Assembly: GCA_963720735.1 (NCBI GenBank)
Contig: CAVRGL010000001.1
Span: forward strand, 620,001-684,000
Length of the DNA stretch: 64,000 nt
Direction: 5' to 3'
From: JBBRHQ01 sp963720735
GTDB lineage: Bacteria; Actinomycetota; Thermoleophilia; Solirubrobacterales; 70-9
Every line of letters starts with the position of its first letter. Position 1 is the stretch's first letter. This document shows positions 25,651-32,803 of this stretch, in pieces. Under the pieces are notes generated by a model, which ran no database searches, was not told the DNA's origin, and worked only from the letters and a program-made list of their open reading frames with translations. A program made the position numbers and the translations under genes.

Positions 25651-26202
25651 TCAGTCGCCCGAGTGGCGGTGGCGATAGGCGCGCGTCTTGGCGCGGTTTC
25701 CGCAGACCTCCATCGAGCACCAGGTCCGCGAGCGGTTTCGCGACTCGTCGAAGAAGGCCCACTGGCAGTCACCCGCCGGGCAGGCCTTGATCCGCTTCCA
25801 GCTGCCGCGCTCCTGCGCGTCGGCGACGGCGAGAAGCAGCTCCGCCTCGAACGCCGCCAGGCCCCGCGGCTCCGAGCGCAGCTCCACCTCCCCGCTGTCC
25901 ACGGCAATCCTGATCCTCGCCCGCCCGGCCGCGTCCTCCACCGGAGCCAGTGCGGAGGGATCAACATCGACGCCGTTGTTGGCGAGCAGCATCCCCCGCA
26001 GCGCCTCGCGCAGCTCCAGGGCGCGGGCGTGCTCGTCCGGTTCGGGGACGGGCACCCGGATCGAGGCCCGCCGCTCGATCCACTCCGCCAGCGCCGCCGG
26101 CTCAGAGACGCTGTCGGTGCCCTCGTCGAGGTCGTGCGTGTTGACGAAATCCCGGATCAGCTCGAGGGCCGGATCTGCCTTTGTCGGATTGGGGCTTGAC
26201 AC
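25651..26202 (-). CDS. CGNR zinc-finger (ABATE domain) regulator
   Basis: 183 residues, GTG start. The N-terminal ABATE domain begins LELIRDFVNTHDLDEGTDSV. The C-terminal CGNR zinc finger reads CPAGDCQWAFFDESRNRSRTWC then MEVCGNRAKTRAYRHR (Cys at about 142, 147, 163, 168). The family is thought to bind DNA as stress regulators. A TTGCAG-17-TAAAAT promoter (26240-26212, minus) places transcription start at or next to the GTG, so the mRNA is probably leaderless. It diverges from the small ORF/MBL pair, a possible target. Confidence 0.9.
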   Translation of the reverse strand: MSSPNPTKADPALELIRDFVNTHDLDEGTDSVSEPAALAEWIERRASIRVPVPEPDEHARALELREALRGMLLANNGVDVDPSALAPVEDAAGRARIRIAVDSGEVELRSEPRGLAAFEAELLLAVADAQERGSWKRIKACPAGDCQWAFFDESRNRSRTWCSMEVCGNRAKTRAYRHRHSGD

Positions 26203-26225
26203 CAGCTATGCATTTTAGCTAGTGT
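26196..26225 (+). promoter_or_regulatory. Candidate promoter for 26287 small ORF and MBL gene
   Basis: TTGACA (26196-26201), an 18-base spacer and TAGTGT (26220-26225) point toward the small ORF at 26287. It overlaps the opposing CGNR promoter, so the two would compete. The -10 is weak apart from the TANNNT frame. Confidence 0.5.
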
Positions 26226-26240
26226 TGTACACACCTGCAA
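26212..26240 (-). promoter_or_regulatory. Promoter of the CGNR regulator gene
   Basis: Minus strand: TTGCAG (26240-26235), 17-base spacer, TAAAAT (26217-26212). The -10 ends 9 bases before the GTG at 26202, so the message would start at or a few bases before the start codon. Confidence 0.75.
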
Positions 26241-26286
26241 ACGGATTACGCTGGTGTCGCACCGGCTCCCGGCAAAAGGAGGCAAC

Positions 26287-26400
26287 ATGAGGTACCTGGC
26301 CAGCTTGGTGATCGCCAACTCGCACGAGCACCAGCGCCGCCTGCGGGAGGCCGCCCAGCGCCCCCGCACGGCGCGCCGGCGTCCCCGCCCGCAGCGATGA
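26287..26400 (+). CDS. 37-residue basic mini-protein
   Basis: ATG 26287 has an excellent AGGAGG 5 bases upstream. The peptide starts MRYLASLVIANSHEHQRRL and continues with an Arg/Pro-rich tail (about 13 Arg in 37 residues). Its TGA overlaps the ATG of the MBL-fold gene (ATGA), so it is translationally coupled to it. It may be a true small protein or a leader ORF that feeds ribosomes to the next gene. No family recognised. Confidence 0.65.
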   Translation: MRYLASLVIANSHEHQRRLREAAQRPRTARRRPRPQR

Positions 26401-27008
26401 TCGGAGACGAGCTCGCCCCGGGGCTGCACCGCTGGACGGCCTTCCACGGGGAGTGGGGCGAGGAGGTCGGCTCGCTCGCCCTGCGCCGCGGTGGCGAGCT
26501 CGTCCTGATCGATCCCCTGTTCAGCGCCGAGCAGCTCGAGCGGTTCGAGCCGCCGCAGGACGCCGCGCTCCACATAGTGCTGACGATCCACTGGCACGTC
26601 CGCTCCGCCGCCGAGATCATCGAGCGCCATCCGGCGACGAGGATCTGGGCCCACGCGCCGGACGCCACCCCGGTCCGCCGGCGCACCCCGGTGACCGACC
26701 TCTTTCGGCCCGGTGACCCCCTCCCGGCGGGACTCGAGGCGCACGTCGCCCGGCCCCGGACCGAGGTCGTCCTCTGGGACCCGGCGGCGGGGGCGGTGAT
26801 CCCGGGGGACGTGCTGCTCGGCGCGGAGGACGGGGGCCTGCGGATGTGCCCCGGGTGGTGGCTGCCGCAGAGTGCGACGATCGAGCAGCTGCGCGAGAAG
26901 CTCGAGCCGCTGCTCGACCTGCCGGTCGAGATGGTCCTCGTCTCCCACGGCGAGCCCGTCGTCGCCGACGCCCGCGACGCCCTGGCCCGAGCGCTACGCC
27001 GGCGCTAA
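26397..27008 (+). CDS. MBL-fold protein with degenerate metal site
   Basis: 203 residues. The fold order is clear: GSLALRRGGELVLIDPLF (strand pair), LTIHWHVRSA at the place of the metal motif THxHxDH, AVIPGDVLLG, and MVLVSHGEPVV. Only HxH is kept; the Asp-His that completes the motif is replaced by Arg-Ser, so a normal two-metal hydrolase site is unlikely. It is coupled to the 37-residue ORF upstream. The last codons and the TAA stop lie inside a 26-bp palindromic repeat (26998-27023). Confidence 0.8.
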   Translation: MIGDELAPGLHRWTAFHGEWGEEVGSLALRRGGELVLIDPLFSAEQLERFEPPQDAALHIVLTIHWHVRSAAEIIERHPATRIWAHAPDATPVRRRTPVTDLFRPGDPLPAGLEAHVARPRTEVVLWDPAAGAVIPGDVLLGAEDGGLRMCPGWWLPQSATIEQLREKLEPLLDLPVEMVLVSHGEPVVADARDALARALRRR

Positions 27009-27090
27009 CACCGCGCCGGCATGCGGGAATGACTTGCGGCGGCTTCGCCGCCTGACATGCATCTGCCGGCGCTAACACCGCGCCGGCATG
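26998..27090. repeat. Two copies of a 26-bp palindromic repeat flanking a hairpin
   Basis: Identical 26-base copies lie at 26998-27023 and 27065-27090. Each contains an 8-bp perfect stem (GCCGGCGC/GCGCCGGC) with a 7-base loop. A third hairpin, GGCGGC/GCCGCC with a 3-base loop, lies between them (27038-27052). The first copy supplies the stop codon of the MBL gene. Placed between convergent genes, this looks like a REP-type intergenic element that may also end transcripts. Confidence 0.7.
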
Positions 27091-27097
27091 ACAAGTA

Positions 27098-28087
27098 TTA
27101 GGCCGCCCTGGCCAGCGAGAGGGCGAAGTCGCCGTCGGGGTCCGTGAACCAGCCGGTCATCTCGAGCCCGGCCGTGGCGAAGATCCGCTCCAGCCCGGAC
27201 CGGGTGAACTTGCAGGAGATCTCGGTGCGGATCTCCTCCCCGCGCTGCAGCTCGATCGTCATCCCGATCCCGGGCAGGCTCACCGACTGCTCGGCGAGCG
27301 AGCGCAGGCGGATGTCGATGCGGGCGTTCTCGGTGTCATAGAAGGCGCGGTGCTCGAAGGCCTCGACCTCGAAATCGGCGTCGAGCTCACGGTTGAGCAC
27401 GCGCAGGACGTTCTTGTTGAACTCCGCCGTGACTCCGGCGGCGTCGTCGTAGGCAGCCTCCAGCCGGGCCGTCTCCTTGACCAGGTCGGTGCCGAGGAGG
27501 AGACGATCCTCGGGGTCGAGCAGGCCCGCGATCCTTGCCAGGAACTCACGGCGGGGGGCGGGATAGAAGTTGCCGATCGTCCCGCCGAGGAAGACGATCA
27601 GACGCGGGCCGCCGACCGAGATCCGCTCCAGGTGCTGCTCGAAGTCGCAGACCACGCCGCTGACCTCGAGCCCTGGGTACTCGTCGACCAAGCATTCGGC
27701 GGTCTTGCGGGTGATCTCCTCGGAGATGTCGACCGGCGCGTAGGTCTGGAGGCAGCCGGCGTCCTGCATGGCGTCGAGCAGGTTGCGGGTCTTCGCCGCC
27801 GAGCCCGAGCCGAGCTCGATCAGGGTGGCGGGCCCGCCGGCTGCGGCGATCACCTCGGCCGCGCGCGATTCGAGGATCGAGCGCTCGGCCCGGGTCGGGT
27901 AGTACTCGGGAAGCTCGGTGATCTGCTCGAAGAGCTGCGATCCCCGCTCGTCGTAGAAGTACTTCGGGGGCAGCTCCTTCAGCGCCCGGCTGAGGCCGAT
28001 ACGGGCGTCGGAGGCGAGGTCGTCGCCTTCATCGGGGGGCTCGTGCACCTCGATCGATATCCGCTCCGCGGCCGTCTGGGGTTCCAC
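27098..28087 (-). CDS. egtD: L-histidine N-alpha-methyltransferase EgtD
   Basis: 329 residues, the usual length. Transfers three methyl groups from SAM to histidine to form hercynine, the first committed ergothioneine intermediate. Features: LPPKYFYDERGSQLFEQITELPEYYPTRAE, the family signature, LIELGSGSAAKTRNLLDA (SAM loop), VDISEEI, and LIVFLGGTIGNFYP; near the C-terminus EISCKFTRSGLERIFATAGL. GTG start. Lies 52 bases after egtB on the same strand, forming a two-gene ergothioneine unit. Confidence 0.95.
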   Translation of the reverse strand: MEPQTAAERISIEVHEPPDEGDDLASDARIGLSRALKELPPKYFYDERGSQLFEQITELPEYYPTRAERSILESRAAEVIAAAGGPATLIELGSGSAAKTRNLLDAMQDAGCLQTYAPVDISEEITRKTAECLVDEYPGLEVSGVVCDFEQHLERISVGGPRLIVFLGGTIGNFYPAPRREFLARIAGLLDPEDRLLLGTDLVKETARLEAAYDDAAGVTAEFNKNVLRVLNRELDADFEVEAFEHRAFYDTENARIDIRLRSLAEQSVSLPGIGMTIELQRGEEIRTEISCKFTRSGLERIFATAGLEMTGWFTDPDGDFALSLARAA

Positions 28088-28139
28088 AGCGCTGTGTTCT
28101 CGTCCTTGCGGGAGCCGATTCGTTTCGGATCAGTGGGTC

Positions 28140-29336
28140 TCAGACGTCCCTGGCGCAGCGGATGCCGGCGAATATCTGGCGGCGCTCGGGCACGTCCCAG
28201 TTGCGGAAGCTGGGCCGGATCACGTCGCGGCGGGTCGCCCAGGCCCCCCCGCGCAGCACCTTGTGGGCGGGCCCGAAGAAGACCTCGGAGTACTCACGGT
28301 AGGGAAAAGCCTCGAACCCCGGGTAGGCGGTGAAATCCGAGCTGGTCCACTCCCAGACGTCGCCGAGCATCTGCACCGCCCCGCAATCGGAGCCGCCGTC
28401 GGAGTAGGCGCCGGCGGGGGCGGTCCCGAAGCCGAGCTGGTCCAGGTTGGAGCGCTCGCGGTCGGTCCCGGCGCAGGCCGCCTCCCATTCCTGCTCGCTG
28501 GGGAGCCGCTTGCCGTCCCAGCGCGCGAAGGCCACCGCGTCCTCGTAGGAGACGTGGATGACCGGATGGGCCGGGTCCAGGGGGTCCGACCGGCCCATCG
28601 CGCTCCGCACCCAGCCGCCCTCGCCATCGCGCTCCCAGTACATCGGCGGCTCGGCCCCGGTCTCGGCGATGAAGTTCGTGTAGCGGCCGTTGCTGACCGG
28701 GGCGCGGTCGATCAGGAAGGGCCTCAGCTCGATCGTGTGGCGGGGTCGCTCGTTGTCGTAGGAGAAGCCCGGCCCGGCGCCGAGCTCGAAGCTGCCCCCC
28801 TCCACCCGGACCATCTCCGGCCCGGGCGCCGGCGGCTCGGAGGCGGGGCCGGGGTCGACCTCGACCGGCTCGTATGAGGGCACCATCTGCAGCAGCTGCA
28901 GCATTGTCTCGTTGTGCTGATGCTCGTGCGCGAGGAGCATCTCGTAGACGAACCCGTCCCGCAGCAGCGGATCGGCGGGGTCGTCGATATCGACTTCGTC
29001 GAGCACCTCGAGGGTGCGCTCACGGACAGCCTCCATGTATGGCTGGACCTCGCCGGAGCGGAGGATCGGAAGCTCGCCGCGGCTCCTGCGCGGGTTCTCG
29101 ATCGCGTCATAGAAGCGGCCCAGGTCGCCGCGCAGCGGCTCCCGCCCGCCGATCGTCTGTACCAGCCAGAGTTCCTCGAAGTTGGCGATGTGGCCGAGAT
29201 CCCAGATCAGCGGGCTGAGGATCGGCGAGTACACCCTGTTGAGCTGCTCCTCGTCGAGCGGTTCGATCAGCAGCATGGTGCGACGCCGCGCTTCCCCAAG
29301 ACGCTCCGAGATCGCTGCCTTTGGGCTTGCCGTCAC
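28140..29336 (-). CDS. egtB: Ergothioneine sulfoxide synthase EgtB
   Basis: 398 residues from GTG 29336. A TTG at 29354 is also in frame, but a TAGGGT hexamer (29360-29355) abuts it, so the downstream GTG is preferred. The DinB-like N-terminal domain has the iron ligands: LGH (His49) and HEHQH (His137, His141). The C-terminal FGE-like domain (about 180-395) has FLIDRAPVSNGRYTNFI, RLPSEQEWEAA, MLGDVWEWTSS and KVLRGGAWATR. It joins hercynine to a thiol donor using O2 and non-heme iron. No egtA, egtC or egtE is nearby, so the donor (gamma-Glu-Cys or Cys) cannot be told. Confidence 0.93.
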   Translation of the reverse strand: MTASPKAAISERLGEARRRTMLLIEPLDEEQLNRVYSPILSPLIWDLGHIANFEELWLVQTIGGREPLRGDLGRFYDAIENPRRSRGELPILRSGEVQPYMEAVRERTLEVLDEVDIDDPADPLLRDGFVYEMLLAHEHQHNETMLQLLQMVPSYEPVEVDPGPASEPPAPGPEMVRVEGGSFELGAGPGFSYDNERPRHTIELRPFLIDRAPVSNGRYTNFIAETGAEPPMYWERDGEGGWVRSAMGRSDPLDPAHPVIHVSYEDAVAFARWDGKRLPSEQEWEAACAGTDRERSNLDQLGFGTAPAGAYSDGGSDCGAVQMLGDVWEWTSSDFTAYPGFEAFPYREYSEVFFGPAHKVLRGGAWATRRDVIRPSFRNWDVPERRQIFAGIRCARDV

Positions 29337-29419
29337 CTCCGGTGCGATGCGCAAACCCTACCGGGCCGCATTGCCCGGCATGTGAGGCAAGCGTCACGCA
29401 GGTAGTCTCCCCCGCCGGA

Positions 29420-30181
29420 ATGGACCCCAGGGGGAAAGCGGCGCTGGTGGCGGGCGGGGCGTCCGGCCTCGGCGAGGCGACCGCGAGGGCCCTGGCCGAG
29501 TCCGGAGCAAGTGTGGTGATCGCCGACCTCAACGAGGAGAAGGGCGAGGCGCTGGCCGCGGAGATCGGCGCCTCGTTCGTGGCCGCCGACGTCACCGACG
29601 AGGCGGCAGTCTCCTCGGCGGTGGGCAAGGCGGCCGGAGGCGAGGGCGGGCTGCGGATCTCGGTCTGCTGCGCCGGGATCGGCTGGGCCGAGCGGGTCGC
29701 CCACAAGGGCGGGCCCCACAACCTCGAGTTGTTCACCAACGTGATCCGGGTCAACCTGATCGGCTCCTTCAACGTCCTGCGGATCGCCACCGCGGCGATG
29801 AACGGCAACGACCCCGATGGGGGCGGCGAGCGTGGCGTCTGCGTCAACACCGCATCGATCGCCGCCTACGACGGCCAGATCGGGCAGATCGCCTACGCCG
29901 CCTCGAAGGGCGGCATCGTCAGCATGACGCTGCCCGCTGCCCGCGACCTCGCCTCGCGAGGGATCCGGGTGATGACGATCGCACCGGGCCTCTTCGACAC
30001 GCCCCTGCTGGCGGCCCTCCCGGAGGAGGCGCGCCAGGCCTTGGGGGCCGGGATTCCGTTCCCATCGCGCCTCGGGCAGCCGCGCGAATACGCCGACCTG
30101 GTCGGCCAGATCGTCGCCAACCCGATGCTCAACGGGGAGACGATCCGCCTCGACGGCGCCCTGCGGATGCCGCCGAAGTAG
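29420..30181 (+). CDS. SDR family oxidoreductase, HSD10-like
   Basis: 253 residues from ATG 29420; the frame upstream to 29321 has no supporting signals. Rossmann motif AGGASGLGEATARAL, VVIADLNEEKG, CCAGIGW in place of NAG, catalytic NTAS and YAASKGG (Tyr-x3-Lys). The phrase IAAYDGQIGQIAYAASKGGIVSMTLPAARDLA matches type-2 3-hydroxyacyl-CoA dehydrogenase (HSD10). A role in fatty acid or branched-chain degradation is likely. TAGTCT (29403-29408) lies 11 bases before the ATG. Divergent from egtB. Confidence 0.9.
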   Translation: MDPRGKAALVAGGASGLGEATARALAESGASVVIADLNEEKGEALAAEIGASFVAADVTDEAAVSSAVGKAAGGEGGLRISVCCAGIGWAERVAHKGGPHNLELFTNVIRVNLIGSFNVLRIATAAMNGNDPDGGGERGVCVNTASIAAYDGQIGQIAYAASKGGIVSMTLPAARDLASRGIRVMTIAPGLFDTPLLAALPEEARQALGAGIPFPSRLGQPREYADLVGQIVANPMLNGETIRLDGALRMPPK

Positions 30182-30190
30182 CCGCCCCGC

Positions 30191-31141
30191 TCAGTCGGTC
30201 CCATCAACCTCCGGATCGCGCCAGAGTCGCTTGTGCCAGGGCGGGGAGATCGCGAAGCCGGGCCGCTCACGGGTCTCGGCGATCGGCTCCAGGGGCACCA
30301 GGAGCAGGCGCCGGCCCGGCGTGATCCGACCGACGTCGCCGCGGTCGGCGTTGGCGTTGCCGGCGTGCGAGCCGCCGGAGACGAACAGCCAGCCGGTCCG
30401 CGGCCCCCAGCCACCCTCCGGGCGGGCGCCGACCAGCTCGGTCAGGTCCCGGAGGAAGCCAATGCCGGCGTCCGAGCCCCAGTTCCAGGCGCTCTGCTGG
30501 TAGTTGTAGCCGTTGTGCGAGGAGGCCCGCTCGGCGACCTCGCCGTCGGCGCCGACGCGGATCTCGGCCCCCTCCCAGTCGTCGCGGTGATAACCGGCGG
30601 AGCCCGCAACGGGAACTCCGCGGAGGGTGGCACTGTCGGCGTAGTAGGTCCAGTACTCGAGATAGAGGTTGCCCGTCCTCGACCCCGAGCAGTCGCCCCC
30701 GGCGGCCTCCGTGTCGGCGGCGGATCCCGGGCGGCAGTCGACGACGTGGACGAACACCACCACCGGCTCGCCTGCCCCGGAGCGGGTGACGACCCCGTTC
30801 TGCCGCCCGTCGCCGCAGGTCGGGCGCCGGCAATCGCGGTAGTCCACCGGCAGCGCCTGCATCCCCTTTTCGTAAGCGAGGCCCGGGGCCTCCCGGCGGA
30901 CGATCCCGGCGACATCCGCGCCGTAGGCGGAGACAAGGCCGCCCACCTGCCCGCAGTAGCCCTCGAAGGAGACGGCGCAGAGGATCCGCCCTGCGATCGC
31001 CCGGCCGAGGGAGGCCCCGGGCAGCCCGATCCCGGCGGTCAGGATCGCCGCGAAGGCGAGACCGACGAGCAGGGTGAGGCCGACCGACTCGACGCTGGCC
31101 TGGCCGCGCTCGCAGCGAATTCGGGTTGCCGTGCTGCTCAC
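30191..31141 (-). CDS. Secreted protein with TadE-like N-terminus and H-x-x-DWE domain
   Basis: 316 residues, GTG start with TAGCGT (31153-31148, minus) 6 bases upstream, so probably leaderless. The N-terminus, RCERGQASVESVGLTLLVGLAFAA, resembles the TadE/Flp-pilus anchor motif (GQAxVE plus helix). The exported part has seven or more Cys and contains LEYWTYYADS and GYHRDDWEGAEIRV, like the HxxDWE core of Vps62/DUF946-type proteins. Function unknown; surface location is well supported, TadE kinship moderately. Confidence 0.75.
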   Translation of the reverse strand: MSSTATRIRCERGQASVESVGLTLLVGLAFAAILTAGIGLPGASLGRAIAGRILCAVSFEGYCGQVGGLVSAYGADVAGIVRREAPGLAYEKGMQALPVDYRDCRRPTCGDGRQNGVVTRSGAGEPVVVFVHVVDCRPGSAADTEAAGGDCSGSRTGNLYLEYWTYYADSATLRGVPVAGSAGYHRDDWEGAEIRVGADGEVAERASSHNGYNYQQSAWNWGSDAGIGFLRDLTELVGARPEGGWGPRTGWLFVSGGSHAGNANADRGDVGRITPGRRLLLVPLEPIAETRERPGFAISPPWHKRLWRDPEVDGTD

Positions 31142-31208
31142 GCGACCACGCTAGGGGGCCGCGGCGCGCGTGAGCTTTGCAGACCGTCAGGAGTTACAGT
31201 CGCGCTCG

Positions 31209-31490
31209 ATGGCCGATCCGACCAAACCGCATCCCGCCCCGTCCCGCGCCGACCGGGACGGAGAGGGGCGTCCGTGGCGGCGCTGGCTGCTCTACGCGGC
31301 GATCGCCGTCCTCGCGATCGTCGCCCTGCAGAACTCGCAGACGGTCAAGGTCAAGTTCCTCACCATCAACGGCTCGGCCCCGCTGATCATCGCCCTGCTG
31401 TTCGCCGCCCTGCTCGGCGCCGCGATCGGATACGCGGCGCCGGTGTTGCGCCGCCACCGCCGCGAGGAACGCCGCCGCGACGCCGAGTAG
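31209..31490 (+). CDS. LapA-domain small membrane protein
   Basis: 93 residues from ATG 31209; TACAGT (31195-31200) ends 8 bases upstream, a leaderless pattern. Two hydrophobic spans: RWLLYAAIAVLAIVALQNSQ and APLIIALLFAALLGAAIGYAA, with the family motif ALQNSQTVKVKFL between them, and a basic C-terminal tail RRHRREERRR. LapA domain proteins (DUF1049) help scaffold envelope assembly in Gram-negatives; in actinobacteria their role is unclear. Confidence 0.88.
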   Translation: MADPTKPHPAPSRADRDGEGRPWRRWLLYAAIAVLAIVALQNSQTVKVKFLTINGSAPLIIALLFAALLGAAIGYAAPVLRRHRREERRRDAE

Positions 31491-31561
31491 CGAAACCCGC
31501 GCCACCGGGTCCGCGCCGCGATAGCTTTCAGAAGTCTTCCGAAGTCGAGAGGAGGGCCTTG

Positions 31562-32803
31562 ATGAAAACCGCATCAGCCCGGCCGGTGAGCGCAACCGAG
31601 CCCTATCCGAGTCGCCAGGCCGCCACCCAGGCCTTCGCTGCGCACGTCAACCGAGGCAAGGCACGGGTGCTCGAGGCGATCGGGGTCGAGATCGTCATCG
31701 GCGAGCGCGAGGGCGCCCGCTTCCGCGACGCCTACAGCGGACGGTGGTACTGGAACTGCCACTGCAACGGGGGCGTCTTCAACCTCGGCCACCGCAACCC
31801 CGCGGTCGTCTCGGCACTGCGCGATGCCCTCGACCACATCGACGTCGGCAACCACCACCTGATCTCGGGCTGGCGCGGCCGGCTGGCAACCCAGCTCTCG
31901 GACAGCACCGCAGGGAAGCTTCCCTTCGCGCTCTTCACCCCCTCGGGCAGCGAGGCCGTGGACCTGGCCCTGAGCCTTGCCCGGGGCCATACCGGGCGCC
32001 GGAAGATAGTCGCCACCACGGGCGGCTACCACGGTCTCGCCGGCCTCGCCCGGGCGGCCAGCGACCCGCGCTGGTCCGAGCCGTTCGGCGAGTCCCTGCC
32101 GGGCTTCGCCCACGTCCCCTTCAACGACCTCGAGGCGCTGGCGTCCGAGATCGATTCGGACACCGCGGCTGTGATCCTGGAATCGATCCCGGCGACCCTT
32201 GGTTTCCCGCCGCCTGCACCCGGCTACCTGCGCGAGGCGGGCGAGCTGGCGCGGCGAAGCGGCGCTCTGCTGATCCTCGACGAGGTCCAGACCGGGCTCG
32301 GGCGCACAGGGACCGCCTGGTTCCACCAGCAGGAGGAGGCCGAGCCGGACATGGTCATCACCGGCAAGGGCCTCGGGGGTGGCCTCTACCCGGTCAGCGC
32401 GGCGCTCGTCAACGAGGAGCTGGAGGGGTTCTTCGACGAGCGCCCCTTCGCCTACGTCTCGACCTTCGGCGGCTCCGAGCTGGGCTGCGCGGCGGCCTCC
32501 GCGGTGATGGAAGAGGTCACCCGGCCAGAGTTCCTCGAGCGGGTGCGCTCGCTGGGCGAGCGCTTCGAGCAGGGCTTCGAGGGGCTGCCGTTCGAGCTGC
32601 GGCGGCGAGGGCTGACGATGGGGCTGGCCTTCGCCGAGGACGAGGGCGGCGTGCTCGCGGCGAAGCGGCTGATCGATGCCGGCGTCTTCGCGGTCTATGC
32701 CGAGCACGACCACCGCGTCACCCAGTTCAAGCCGCCGCTGATCATCAGCGACGAGGAGGCCGACGAGATCATCGCCACGGTCGGCGAGATCCTGGGAGGG
32801 TGA
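31562..32803 (+). CDS. Class III PLP-dependent aminotransferase
   Basis: 413 residues. ATG 31562 has AGGAGG 8 bases upstream. Fold type I motifs: NGGVFNLGHRNPAVV, FTPSGSEAVDLALSLAR (PLP phosphate), LLILDEVQTGLGRTG (Asp binding the pyridine N), and VITGKGLGGGLYPVSAAL (catalytic Lys). The closest relatives are acetylornithine/GABA-type aminotransferases; the amino donor is not predictable. The stop overlaps the GTG of the kinase-like gene (GTGA), so the two are coupled and may act on one substrate. Confidence 0.92.
   Translation: MKTASARPVSATEPYPSRQAATQAFAAHVNRGKARVLEAIGVEIVIGEREGARFRDAYSGRWYWNCHCNGGVFNLGHRNPAVVSALRDALDHIDVGNHHLISGWRGRLATQLSDSTAGKLPFALFTPSGSEAVDLALSLARGHTGRRKIVATTGGYHGLAGLARAASDPRWSEPFGESLPGFAHVPFNDLEALASEIDSDTAAVILESIPATLGFPPPAPGYLREAGELARRSGALLILDEVQTGLGRTGTAWFHQQEEAEPDMVITGKGLGGGLYPVSAALVNEELEGFFDERPFAYVSTFGGSELGCAAASAVMEEVTRPEFLERVRSLGERFEQGFEGLPFELRRRGLTMGLAFAEDEGGVLAAKRLIDAGVFAVYAEHDHRVTQFKPPLIISDEEADEIIATVGEILGG

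Noticed and set aside
26998..27090. The two direct repeats as a CRISPR array
   Set aside because: There are only two units with a 41-base spacer that holds its own hairpin, strong internal palindromes and no cas genes nearby.
28140..29336. EgtB as the formylglycine-generating enzyme for the sulfatase at 41.9 kb
   Set aside because: It has the DinB-type iron ligands and the domain order of EgtB, and it is linked to egtD; shared fold alone does not support FGE activity.
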